In this document: piece by piece, positions 1 to 6,779 of the stretch | Position numbering within the stretch: the first letter of the stretch is position 1 | Layout of the letters: every line of letters starts with the position of its first letter | Source of the DNA: Paenibacillus sp. | Lineage (GTDB): Bacteria; Bacillota; Bacilli; Paenibacillales; Paenibacillaceae | Direction of reading: 5' to 3' | DNA length: 9,598 nucleotides | NCBI GenBank assembly: GCA_029256665.1 | Contig: JAQSXN010000099.1 | Span: 1-9,598, forward strand | Program-made: the position numbers and the translations under genes | The notes under the pieces: model-generated | What the model was told of the DNA's origin: nothing | Seen by the model: only the letters and a program-made list of their open reading frames with translations | The model's database searches: none

Positions 1-42
1 GGTTGCGTATTTTTTTTTCCCGAATAAGTCCTTAATTTGCAC
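1..42 (-). CDS. accD: Acetyl-CoA carboxylase carboxyltransferase subunit beta, N-terminal 14 codons only
   Basis: Read on the minus strand, a GTG codon (40-42) opens a frame encoding MQIKDLFGKKKYAT before the window ends. This matches the usual Firmicutes AccD N-terminus, a KD(L/I)F.KKKYA stretch that precedes the zinc ribbon (outside the window). A GAGGGGTG ribosome-binding site lies 8 bases upstream of the GTG. AccD pairs with AccA to transfer the carboxyl group from biotin to acetyl-CoA, making malonyl-CoA for fatty acids. The gap to the upstream small gene is 42 bases with no terminator, so the two are probably co-transcribed. Lys9-Lys11 are encoded by a run of nine A's (+ strand T's at 10-18). 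The call rests on 14 residues plus the known gene order, so it is good but not certain. Confidence 0.72.
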   Translation of the reverse strand, partial: MQIKDLFGKKKYAT

Positions 43-84
43 GTATGCTACACCCCTCAAGGCGCAATAATATTGAACCGGCCG

Positions 85-273
85 TCATGGGCGGATAATG
101 GAGTTGAACACTTCCTGCACTTCCTCCAGCTCGCCGGACGGCACTAGAATCTCATATTGCTGTTTAGACAGATTGACGGACCGGATTTTGACCAAAAAAC
201 CTTCTTCCGTTAGCCGTTTCTTAATGTTTTCTGCCATTTTTGCTGTTGGTGCAATGTAGATAACCGTCCACAT
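85..273 (-). CDS. Conserved small protein upstream of accD (62 aa, function unknown)
   Basis: This encodes a 62-residue soluble protein starting MWTVIYIAPT. Upstream reads AGGAGG-TACC-ATG-ATG-TGG. The second ATG (271-273) has a 7-base spacing from the Shine-Dalgarno sequence and is preferred; the first is only 4 bases away. The frame stays open further upstream to a non-ATG codon at 300, but nothing supports that start. The protein has a beta-strand-like start (WTVIYIAP), an amphipathic helix (AKMAENIKKRLTEEGF), a second strand pair (LVKIRSVN, YEILVPSG) and a C-terminal helix (ELEEVQEVFNSII). This resembles a small alpha/beta fold of the kind often described for DUF2007-like or ferredoxin-like domains; that comparison is inference. 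From memory, Paenibacillus genomes carry a homologue at this position, often labelled 'glutamate decarboxylase'. That label cannot be right for a 62-residue protein with no PLP lysine motif. Its position suggests co-expression with accDA. Confidence 0.8.
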   Translation of the reverse strand: MWTVIYIAPTAKMAENIKKRLTEEGFLVKIRSVNLSKQQYEILVPSGELEEVQEVFNSIIRP

Positions 274-303
274 CATGGTACCTCCTGAAGCTTGGCGCAA
301 GGC

Positions 304-343
304 GAAACGGCTAACTCCGTCCTTGGACGGCGCTGCTCGTTTC
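304..343. repeat. Nested inverted repeat (leader hairpin)
   Basis: The outer arms GAAACG (304-309) and CGTTTC (338-343) enclose the perfect inner arms CCGTCC (317-322) and GGACGG (325-330). These are separated by a symmetrical 7 x 7 internal loop. It lies about 30 bases upstream of the start codon of the small gene and is not followed by a T-run on either strand, so it does not look like a terminator. Confidence 0.5.
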
Positions 344-350
344 GTTCCGA

Positions 351-397
351 GAATTCTAAGCTCATTGATAAGGAAACTTCACAAATAGTTAGAATTC
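351..397. repeat. Inverted repeat GAATTCTAA / TTAGAATTC
   Basis: Nine-base perfect arms lie at 351-359 and 389-397, 29 bases apart. They could form a stem in RNA or serve as two binding sites for a protein. There is no T-tract. Confidence 0.45.
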
Positions 398-400
398 GAG

Positions 401-493
401 CGTAAGCGGCTATTGCCTCCCACCTGGATGCCGAAGCTAAACGTTTCGCTTACGAACGCCAAGCCGGCATGGAAGACCGCGTCCATGCGGCTT
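401..493. repeat. Two consecutive inverted repeats
   Basis: The first has arms CGTAAGCG (401-408) and CGCTTACG (447-454), perfect over 8 bases. The second has arms AAGCCGGCATGGA (461-473) and TCCATGCGGCTT (482-493): 12 paired bases, one bulged G and an 8-base loop. Neither is followed by a T-run in either direction, so regulatory RNA structure or a remnant element is likelier than termination. Confidence 0.5.
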
Positions 494-663
494 GACATTC
501 GTACTGCCTCACGCCGATTCATCGCGCGCAAACTCGCCGATGACGCCATGCGAAACGCACGGCCGGCCTGAGGGAAGCCTAAATCATTCGATCATGGTTG
601 ACCTAATCGGCAAAACAGAAACAGACCCGTCAAAGGCCATATGATGTCATAATGATAACATAA

Positions 664-1155
664 TCATGGCGATTCGGGCAAATGATATTGGTTTGCCTTC
701 GGGTCCCCATGGGCAATTCTGGCCGACGCGGCGGCGGCCAGGCCGGCTACCAGATCATCCAGAAACACGTGGATTTTCTCGCCTTTCAGGTTCAATTGGC
801 GAATGATGCCCGGCTTGACCTTGTCCAAATACCCGAAGCTGGTTAGGCCGATCATCCCGTAAACGTTCGTAATGCCCAGCGCCAACGTTTCATCCACGCC
901 GTACAACGATTCGTCCCGCTCCATGATCGACTGAAGCGGCTCCGGCAGCAGTCTGCGTTCGGCCAGCTCGTCAAGGGCGATGCCCGTATAGAGCACGTAT
1001 TGCACCTCGCGCTTTTCCAGCACCGCCCTTACGCTTATCTCGCATTCTTCGATCGTCAAGTCCGAATTGTAGGGTCTTTGCAGCGTATATACGATCTCAG
1101 CCACGTCGTCCACGCTCACTCCGCGTTTAGCCAGCCACTTCTCGATTCCGTTCAT
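664..1155 (-). CDS. Phosphatidylglycerophosphatase A family protein (YutG-like)
   Basis: The 163-residue protein belongs to the PgpA/YutG family, whose reference activity is removal of phosphate from phosphatidylglycerophosphate to give phosphatidylglycerol. Residues 85-116 (YGVDETLALGITNVYGMIGL onward to a LDKVKPG stretch) and 130-142 (HVFLDDLVAGLAA) carry the family pattern with conserved acidic residues (DE at 88-89, DD at 133-134). Unlike E. coli PgpA, it has no clear transmembrane helices and carries a helical N-terminus; the Firmicutes YutG type is similar. Whether the YutG type is the main PGP phosphatase is not certain. The frame opens at a TTG (1204-1206), but AGAGG ends 9 bases before the ATG at 1153-1155, giving a start at MNGIEKWLAK and a typical family length. 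It lies between dnaE and the accD operon, on the same strand. Confidence 0.82.
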   Translation of the reverse strand: MNGIEKWLAKRGVSVDDVAEIVYTLQRPYNSDLTIEECEISVRAVLEKREVQYVLYTGIALDELAERRLLPEPLQSIMERDESLYGVDETLALGITNVYGMIGLTSFGYLDKVKPGIIRQLNLKGEKIHVFLDDLVAGLAAAASARIAHGDPKANQYHLPESP

Positions 1156-1243
1156 CGGCTTCATCCTCTCGCTACTGCTTGTATCTCTATGCATATGCTC
1201 GTACAAGCATTAATGTGCATAGAAATATGGAGAGGCGAGCTGC

Positions 1244-1499
1244 ATGGCCAGGATTGTGGGCGACCGGCAGGTGATTATAGTCGATTTTTCGACTTCAATG
1301 TTCCGGGTGCGGGCACCTACACGGTATTGTAGTCGATTTTTCGACTTCAAAGGCCTGGTTACGAGCGCCGACAGGTGATTGTAGTCGATTTTTCGACTTC
1401 AATGGCCCGGTTGTGGGCGCTTAGACGTAATTGTAGTTGATTTTTCGACTTCAATGGCCCGGTTGCGGGCGCCGACAGGTGATGTAGTCGATTTTTCGG
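1244..1499. repeat. 52-bp tandem repeat array with hairpin cores (about five copies)
   Basis: A core GTCGATTTTTCGAC sits inside near-identical 21-base blocks starting at 1278, 1330, 1382, 1434 and 1485, a spacing of 52, 52, 52 and 51 bases. Each core is a perfect 5-bp stem with a TTTT loop. In the middle copies flanking TTG/CAA extends it to about 10 bp with one T-T mismatch. The DNA between cores is also similar between copies (ATGGCCCGGTTGCGGGCGCC...GACAGGTGAT) and contains a second small stem, GCCCG-GTTG-CGGGC. A half unit (1244-1275) precedes the first core. The last core is degenerate (TCGGC). Because the spacers are conserved, this is a tandem repeat and not a CRISPR. It occupies almost all of the dnaE-pgpA intergenic region. 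No coding or mobile-element function is evident. Confidence 0.9.
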
Positions 1500-1561
1500 C
1501 ATCAGCAACTTCCTCGAGTCGAGTCTGCAGTACAATTAGCGGTAGCGATACATAAAAACGT

Positions 1562-4500
1562 TCATTTAATTACGACGGTGTCCGGCCCCAGCAATTTTTC
1601 GATCATTTCCTTCAACTCGGGAGAAGGCGTGACTCGATGACTATCGCTCAGCGCGATGACCTTGCCGTCTCCTTCGTAGAACAATGCCGTATCCAGCCTG
1701 CCCGGATGCGTAACAAGCGCTTGCTTCAGTTTGTTTAATACGTCGGAGCGCTCCTTCTCCGCCGTAATCTTGATGTACATTCGCTGCTGCCTCGGCGCCC
1801 GGGCTCCGCTAGATGGACGGTTCGCAGCTGCGGCGGATGGAGGTACAGGCGCCTGTGCGGCTCTTGCGTCAGCAACCAAGGCTCCGCGTCCGGCAGCGAT
1901 TTCCGCGACATGACCGTTGCCTCCCGTTGCCGGGTCATATTGCCCTGGGGCAACCGTTCCAGTCGACCTCGCGGGCGAGGTATACGCAACATTACCGTTG
2001 CCGCCTGCTGCCGGAGCATGCTGCGTTGACGCAGGCGCGCGGGCCGTGCGCGAACCGGATGCCGCCTGCGCCGCGCCCGTTCCCGGCGTTCCGTAGCTGC
2101 CGGCGCGCGCGGCGCGATTCCTCGCCTGCTGGCGAAGGCGCCTGACCCCGGCGGCCAGCGCTTCCCGCGTTTGGGATGCCCCAATGGGCAAGACTTCCTC
2201 CACCAACAGCTTGTAGTCTTCGTCCTGATGTTGGACGGTCGCTTGCATAATATAAAGCCCTTCGCGCTCCAGCTTGTCGCCGCATCGTTTCCACACGGCA
2301 GGGAATACGACGGCTTCGACGCGCATGATCCGATCCTCCACCTCAAGGAATCCCATCGCGTTGCCCTTCTTGTTCGTAAACGGCTTGAGTCCGGCGACCA
2401 TGACGGCAATATTCGCCACATATCCATCGGCCGCGTCCGCAAGCTCCACAAGCCGATCCAGCTCAAGACCTTCAAGCTCGGCGGATACGTTGTCGAGCGG
2501 GTGGCCCGACAAGTACATGCCGAGCAGCTCCCGCTCGAAATCCAATAGCTGCGAAGTGGCGAAAGGCCGTATCTCGGGCAGCTCCACGTCCCAATTCTGC
2601 ACTTCCTCGAAGCCGAACATCTCGATTTGGAGCTCCTCGCGCTCCTTGCGCCACTTCTGCGCGGTCTCTACCGTCTCGTCGAGCGCGGCGAGCAATTGCG
2701 CCCGATGTCCCGGGAAGGAATCGCAAGCGCCGGCCTGAATGAGCGATTCCAGCACCCGCTTGTTCACCACGCGCAGATCGACCCGTTTGCACAAATCCAG
2801 CAAGCTGTCGTACGGACCGTTCGCGCGCTCCTTCGTAATCGCCTCGATCGCCTGCGTCCCCACGTTCTTGACGGATGCCAGGCCGAACCGCACGGAACCT
2901 CCAACCGGCGTAAACGAGGTGCCGCTTTCGTTGACGTCCGGCGGCAATACCGGAATGCCCGTGCGCCTGCATTCGTCGGCATATTCCGCGGTCTTGCGCA
3001 TGTTGCCCGTCACGGATGCCAGCATCGACGCCATAAACGGCACGGGATAATGCGCCTTCAGCCAAGCCGTCTGGAACGCCAGCACCCCGTAAGCGGCGGC
3101 ATGGGCGCGCGGGAAGCCGTAGTCGGCGAATCGGACGATCATATCGTAGACGCGGTTAGCTTCTTCGGCGGTATAGCCCTGCGACAAGCTCCCCTTGACG
3201 AAGTGGCCGCGCTCCTCGTCCAGCACCTCGCGTTTTTTCTTCGAAACGGCTCTGCGGAGCAGGTCGGCTTCGCCAAGCGAGAATCCCGCCATAAGCGAGG
3301 CGATCTGCATGATCTGCTCCTGGTACACGATGATGCCATACGTATCGGCAAGAATCGGCTCCAGCGAGGGATGCGGGAAGTGGACCTCTTCTTTGCCGTG
3401 TTTGCCCGCGATATATTGAGGGATAAATTCCATGGGACCCGGACGGTACAGCGCGACCACCGAGATGATATCCTCGAAGCCGGTCGGCTTCAGCTCGCGC
3501 AGCACGCGCCGGCAGCCCGCCGACTCCAGCTGGAAGATGCCCGTCGTATCGCCGCGGCTCAGCATCGCGTAGGTTTCGGGATCCGCATCGTTTACGTTCC
3601 GGAAGTCGATATCCTTGCCCGCGATTTCCTTGATCCAGACGATCGCTCTCTCCAGTATCGATAAGGTTCGCAGACCAAGAAAGTCCATCTTGAGCAGACC
3701 GACCGCTTCCAGATGCTCCATCGAATATTGCGTGAGCGGAATCGATTCGCTGCCTTGCTGCAAAGGAACGTATTCGGTCAACGGTTCCTTGGAGATCACG
3801 ACGCCCGCCGCATGGGTGGAAGCGTGCCGCGGCATGCCCTCGACCTTCATCGCCGTCTTAAGCAGCGCGCCGGTCTTGGGCTGACTCTCGCAGGCGGCTC
3901 GCAGCTCGGCGCTGTTCTTAAGCGCGTCCGCCAGCGTGATGCCGAGCTGCCCCGGGATCAGCTTGGCCGCGCGATCCACCTCTTGAAAGGGCACGTTAAG
4001 CGCGCGTCCGACGTCTCGCACGGCGGCTTTGGCCGCCATCGTGCCGAACGTGATGATCTGCGCGACGTGCTCCTCGCCGTACTTGGCCGAAACGTACGCG
4101 ATCACTTCGTCTCTTCGTTCGTCGTTGAAGTCGATATCGATATCCGGCATCGTAATCCGCTCCGGATTAAGAAACCGTTCGAAAAGCAGCTTGTACTTGA
4201 GCGGATCGACATCCGTGATGCGCAGGGCGTACGCGACAAGACTTCCCGCCGACGATCCCCGTCCCGGTCCCGTTCGGATGCCCCGCTCATGCGCGAAACG
4301 AATGAAATCCCAGACGATGAGGAAATAGTCGCTGAAGCCCATCTTCTCGATAACGGACAATTCGTATGCAAGCCTCTCTTCGGCCCCCTTGCGGAAATGC
4401 TCGTCTCCCGTCCAAACGGGCATCCCGCCATAACGCGCGACCAGTCCGTCCCGGCACAGCTCCGCCAAATAACCGGATGAGTCGCTGCCATCGGGCACCG

Positions 4501-5374
4501 GCCTGAATACGGGCAGCGCCGCTCTGCCAAGCTTAAGCTCCAGATTGCATTTGTCCGCGATCTCAACGGTATGCAGAATGGCTTCGGGCACATGGCGGAA
4601 CAACGCCTCCATCTCTTCGGCGCTCTTCATATAAAGCTGATTCGTTCCGATGCGCAGCCGGTCGCCATCCTCCACCGTCTTGCCCGTCCCGATGCAGATC
4701 AGCACATCTTGCACCTCGGCATCCTCCGGCTGGAGATAATGGACGTCGTTGGTCGCGGCCAGCTTGATGTCCAGCTCGCGCGCCAATCCGATCATCGCGC
4801 CCGCCACCTTCTTCTGCTCCAGCATGCCATGGTCCTGCAGCTCCAAGTAGAAGTCGTCGCCGAATATAGTCTTGTAGCGGAGCGCGGCAGCCTTAGCCTC
4901 TTCGAGTCTGTCGTAAAGCAGATGCTGGGAAACCTCGCCCCCCAGGCAGGCGCTTAAGCAGACGATTCCCTCGGAATGGGCCGCGAGCGACTCCATATCG
5001 ATTCGCGGTTTATAATGAAAGCCTTCCAAATGGCCGATCGAGCTCAGCTTCATGATATTGCGGTATCCCGTCTCGTTTTTGGCCAGCACGATCAAATGAT
5101 AGGTGGGGTTGTCCTTGCGCGCGCCCTTCTCGAAGCGCGACCCGGCCGTCAAATAAAGCTCGCAGCCGATAATCGGCTTGATGCCGCTCGCGAGGCAGGA
5201 CCGATAGAACGGAATCGCGCCGTACAGGACGCCATGATCCGTGAGCGCGAGCGCCTTCATCCCAAGCTCCGCCGCCCTGGCGGTCAAATCGCGAATGCGC
5301 GCCGCCCCGTCCAACAGGCTGAATTCGCTATGCGCGTGCAAGTGAACGAACGATGCTGCTCCTGTTGCTGTCAT
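1562..5374 (-). CDS. dnaE: DNA polymerase III alpha subunit, DnaE type, with expanded C-terminal linker
   Basis: This encodes a 1270-residue C-family polymerase. The PHP domain is N-terminal (HLHAHSE 11-17, TDHG 45-48). The palm carries the catalytic aspartates in PDIDIDF (410-416) and the MDFLGL motif (Asp564). The helix-hairpin-helix region follows (about 830-900), then an OB-fold (about 988-1060) and a short C-terminal domain (1198-1270, ending LGPDTVVIK). In Firmicutes with PolC, DnaE extends primers and hands over to PolC; that role is inferred. The protein is longer than B. subtilis DnaE (about 1115 residues). Most of the excess is a low-complexity Ala/Gly/Pro/Arg/Gln-rich linker at 1072-1197, between the OB-fold and the C-terminal domain. 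The ATG start (5372-5374) follows GAGAGGGG with an 8-base gap. No U-rich terminator follows the gene; the tandem-repeat array lies immediately downstream. Confidence 0.97.
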   Translation of the reverse strand: MTATGAASFVHLHAHSEFSLLDGAARIRDLTARAAELGMKALALTDHGVLYGAIPFYRSCLASGIKPIIGCELYLTAGSRFEKGARKDNPTYHLIVLAKNETGYRNIMKLSSIGHLEGFHYKPRIDMESLAAHSEGIVCLSACLGGEVSQHLLYDRLEEAKAAALRYKTIFGDDFYLELQDHGMLEQKKVAGAMIGLARELDIKLAATNDVHYLQPEDAEVQDVLICIGTGKTVEDGDRLRIGTNQLYMKSAEEMEALFRHVPEAILHTVEIADKCNLELKLGRAALPVFRPVPDGSDSSGYLAELCRDGLVARYGGMPVWTGDEHFRKGAEERLAYELSVIEKMGFSDYFLIVWDFIRFAHERGIRTGPGRGSSAGSLVAYALRITDVDPLKYKLLFERFLNPERITMPDIDIDFNDERRDEVIAYVSAKYGEEHVAQIITFGTMAAKAAVRDVGRALNVPFQEVDRAAKLIPGQLGITLADALKNSAELRAACESQPKTGALLKTAMKVEGMPRHASTHAAGVVISKEPLTEYVPLQQGSESIPLTQYSMEHLEAVGLLKMDFLGLRTLSILERAIVWIKEIAGKDIDFRNVNDADPETYAMLSRGDTTGIFQLESAGCRRVLRELKPTGFEDIISVVALYRPGPMEFIPQYIAGKHGKEEVHFPHPSLEPILADTYGIIVYQEQIMQIASLMAGFSLGEADLLRRAVSKKKREVLDEERGHFVKGSLSQGYTAEEANRVYDMIVRFADYGFPRAHAAAYGVLAFQTAWLKAHYPVPFMASMLASVTGNMRKTAEYADECRRTGIPVLPPDVNESGTSFTPVGGSVRFGLASVKNVGTQAIEAITKERANGPYDSLLDLCKRVDLRVVNKRVLESLIQAGACDSFPGHRAQLLAALDETVETAQKWRKEREELQIEMFGFEEVQNWDVELPEIRPFATSQLLDFERELLGMYLSGHPLDNVSAELEGLELDRLVELADAADGYVANIAVMVAGLKPFTNKKGNAMGFLEVEDRIMRVEAVVFPAVWKRCGDKLEREGLYIMQATVQHQDEDYKLLVEEVLPIGASQTREALAAGVRRLRQQARNRAARAGSYGTPGTGAAQAASGSRTARAPASTQHAPAAGGNGNVAYTSPARSTGTVAPGQYDPATGGNGHVAEIAAGRGALVADARAAQAPVPPSAAAANRPSSGARAPRQQRMYIKITAEKERSDVLNKLKQALVTHPGRLDTALFYEGDGKVIALSDSHRVTPSPELKEMIEKLLGPDTVVIK

Positions 5375-5426
5375 GCCAACCGCCCCTCTCGTTTCCCGAA
5401 CATGGATTCGTATTACTCACCATTTT

Positions 5427-5457
5427 ATCATAATCCCCCCACACACGCCCATACACT
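5427..5457 (+). promoter_or_regulatory. Candidate sigma-E sporulation promoter for ytrHI
   Basis: ATCATAAT (5427-5434) resembles the sigma-E -35 element. It is separated by 15 bases from CATACACT (5450-5457), which fits the sigma-E -10 consensus CATACAnT. Transcription would start near 5465, about 77 bases before the ytrH start codon. ytrHI belongs to the mother-cell sigma-E regulon in B. subtilis (established knowledge), which strengthens the call. The -10 does not fit sigma-K. Confidence 0.6.
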
Positions 5458-5541
5458 TAGAGAGGTAGTCCAAAACGGCCGCTTTTGAACCTTTATTTAA
5501 AATTTCAACAAAAAGTGAAAGTTCATAGAGGAGGGATCGCT

Positions 5542-5868
5542 TTGTCCTACTTTTTGTCCAAGGCGGGGCTTGATTTTTTTATCGCGTTCGGGATCGTGCT
5601 CGGCGGCTCCATGCTCGCGGGACTTGGATCGGTGTTTATGACGCTGCCCCCGGCTACCGTCATGCTGGATACGGCGCTTCGGCTGAAAATATGGGCGATC
5701 GTCGCGGCGATCGGCGGCTCGGTGGATCCCGTCCGGGTCATCGAAAGCAACTTTACGGCGGGACAGCTCTCGCCGGTCGCGCAGCAGATCGCGTTTATTC
5801 TTTTCGCCTTTTTGGGGGCGCATATGGCTACCGAGCTGGTCAAGCTCGCTTGCAGAGGGGCGGCGTAG
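5542..5868 (+). CDS. ytrH: Sporulation membrane protein YtrH
   Basis: This encodes a 108-residue hydrophobic protein. The best start is TTG at 5542-5544 (MSYFLSKAGL), with AGAGGAGGG ending 6 bases upstream. An upstream in-frame TTG (5485) has no ribosome-binding site. Predicted membrane segments lie at about 10-32 and 82-100. The hydrophobic LKIWAIVAAIGG motif (48-59) is the family signature shared with B. subtilis YtrH. In B. subtilis, ytrH and ytrI are mother-cell genes required for efficient sporulation and probably act at the membrane; the molecular function is unknown. The stop codon is only 3 bases before ytrI, so the two form an operon. The sequence fits a sigma-E-type promoter upstream. 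Confidence 0.9.
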   Translation: MSYFLSKAGLDFFIAFGIVLGGSMLAGLGSVFMTLPPATVMLDTALRLKIWAIVAAIGGSVDPVRVIESNFTAGQLSPVAQQIAFILFAFLGAHMATELVKLACRGAA

Positions 5869-5871
5869 CCG

Positions 5872-6378
5872 ATGCGATTGCCGGCTTTCGACAAATACGT
5901 GGGCGCGATGAGGTTGGCGGGGGTCTTCCTGGTAGGGGCGATCGTCGGAGCCGCGGTGCTTCATTCGTTGTTCGTGGCGAAGTTCGAGGCGAATTACAAT
6001 ACGGTGAACGCGCTGCAATCCAAGCTGGAGCAATACCAAGAGGATATTAAAAAGCTGAAGCTATACAAAAACCAGCACACGGTGATCAAGAGCATCCAAA
6101 TTCGCGTCCTGGAAGATACGCCGCGCGCTACCCGGCTGGATCGCATGACGGAAACGGAGCTGGCGAAGCGGCTGAAAAAGGATCTTGACATTCTGATCGG
6201 GCGCAGCATCTACGACATCGACGCCGAGGCCAATATAGCCCGCAAGCTGCTAGAAAACAAGACGTACGAGGATGTGAACGGGAAGGATTACGGCGTGGAA
6301 ATCAAGACGGTGCTCCTGGCGGACAACGTGCTGCAGGTGTGGATGTCGGCGAACTTGAAGGCGAAACCTCCCGCTTGA
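5872..6378 (+). CDS. ytrI: Sporulation membrane protein YtrI
   Basis: The 168-residue protein starts at ATG 5872, preceded by AGAGGGG inside the end of ytrH (11-base gap). One transmembrane segment is visible near residues 13-35 (MRLAGVFLVGAIVGAAVLHSL). It is followed by a likely coiled coil at about 40-65 (NALQSKLEQYQEDIKKLKLY) and a soluble C-terminal domain (IKSIQIRVLEDTP... VEIKTVLLADNVLQVWM). Length and architecture match B. subtilis YtrI, the operon partner of YtrH. It probably sits in the mother-cell or outer-forespore membrane with its soluble domain outside the bilayer; topology is inferred. Confidence 0.88.
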   Translation: MRLPAFDKYVGAMRLAGVFLVGAIVGAAVLHSLFVAKFEANYNTVNALQSKLEQYQEDIKKLKLYKNQHTVIKSIQIRVLEDTPRATRLDRMTETELAKRLKKDLDILIGRSIYDIDAEANIARKLLENKTYEDVNGKDYGVEIKTVLLADNVLQVWMSANLKAKPPA

Positions 6379-6400
6379 TGAAGCAATTAGGAGACGAACA

Positions 6401-6409
6401 TGGTACAAT
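6401..6409 (+). promoter_or_regulatory. Extended -10 promoter for ytpI
   Basis: TGGTACAAT is an extended -10 element (TGn followed by TACAAT, one mismatch from TATAAT), 45 bases before the ytpI ATG. No good -35 is present at the normal distance, which extended -10 promoters tolerate. It suggests ytpI can be expressed in vegetative cells independently of ytrHI. Confidence 0.5.
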
Positions 6410-6454
6410 AGACGACGAATACGAGACCTAAGCCAGGTAAAGGAGCAACTACAT

Positions 6455-6760
6455 ATGGGACAATTGGAACTGCTGCAATGGGTGCTGTTCCCCGTCATTC
6501 TCGTCACGCTCGTGTTATCCGTTTTCTTCAGCTACAAGTCCAGACGTTCCTCCGATCCCAAGCAGCGCGGGATGAACGGAGCTCGAATGAATATTAGCAT
6601 GGGCGTCATGCTGCTGTTCATCTCCGTGATCCAGCTGTTCATGTCGGACGAGTCGACGTTCAAGGTCGTGATCGGCGCCGTCTTTATGGTCATCGGACTG
6701 TTCAATCTCTTCGCGGGACTGCGCAATCTCAGCGCGTACCGGGCAACGGAGCGGGGATAA
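6455..6760 (+). CDS. ytpI: YtpI-like membrane protein
   Basis: This encodes a 101-residue integral membrane protein of the YtpI family. Three hydrophobic segments are visible: about 8-26 (QWVLFPVILVTLVLSVFFS), 45-63 (MNISMGVMLLFISVIQLFM) and 69-90 (FKVVIGAVFMVIGLFNLFAGL). A positively charged loop (KSRRSSDPKQR) lies after the first. Length and segment pattern match B. subtilis YtpI, which also lies beside ytrI and ytoI; its function is not known. The start is ATG 6455, with AAAGGAG 9 bases upstream. The last codons and the stop overlap the left arm of a terminator. Confidence 0.88.
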   Translation: MGQLELLQWVLFPVILVTLVLSVFFSYKSRRSSDPKQRGMNGARMNISMGVMLLFISVIQLFMSDESTFKVVIGAVFMVIGLFNLFAGLRNLSAYRATERG

Positions 6761-6779
6761 CCCGCTCCGTTTCTTCGTT
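6745..6779 (+). terminator. Intrinsic terminator of ytpI, between convergent genes
   Basis: Arms 6745-6755 and 6761-6771 (AACGGAGCGGG / CCCGCTCCGTT) form 11 perfect base pairs around a GATAA loop, followed by the U-rich TCTTCGTT. The left arm lies inside the ytpI coding end. On the minus strand the stem is not followed by a U-run, so it mainly serves ytpI; ytoI ends 9 bases from it. Confidence 0.85.

Larger units (their letters stand above)
274..663. other. 390-bp gene-free region with several inverted repeats
   Basis: No convincing gene lies between pgpA and the small accD-linked gene. A minus-strand frame of about 55 codons is open (ATG near 557, stop near 385), but it has no ribosome-binding site and no recognisable composition. 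The region holds at least four inverted repeats in under 200 bases (304-343, 351-397, 401-454, 461-493). Transcription towards accD would make these a structured 5' leader. No T-box motif or other riboswitch core that I know was recognised, and no good sigma-A promoter was found. An imperfect palindrome (644-661) lies just past the pgpA stop codon. Confidence 0.5.

Noticed and set aside
385..557. Minus-strand frame of about 55 codons in the pgpA-small gene gap
   Set aside because: There is no ribosome-binding site, its composition is unlike a protein, and it overlaps strong inverted repeats.
644..666. Fur/PerR-like box (TGATAACATAATCA and an imperfect palindrome)
   Set aside because: The spacing does not match the 7-1-7 consensus, and it lies at the 3' end of pgpA with no identified promoter next to it.
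1000..1332. Plus-strand frame over the pgpA start and first repeats
   Set aside because: It is antisense to pgpA, has no ribosome-binding site, and runs into the tandem repeats.
1244..1499. CRISPR array
   Set aside because: Spacing is regular, but the sequences between the cores are similar to each other, and no cas genes are nearby. It is a tandem repeat.
1735..2475. Minus-strand 246-codon frame overlapping the 3' part of dnaE
   Set aside because: It is an out-of-frame shadow with Arg/Ser/Trp-rich nonsense composition, overlapping the GC-rich linker; DnaE continues intact in its own frame, so no frameshift is indicated.
2627..3664. Long plus-strand open frame (345 codons) inside dnaE
   Set aside because: It lies fully antisense to conserved DnaE coding sequence; its openness follows from GC-rich codon composition, and it has no recognisable protein features.
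5497..6039. Minus-strand 180-codon frame over ytrH/ytrI
   Set aside because: It is Arg/His-rich shadow translation antisense to recognisable YtrH and YtrI.
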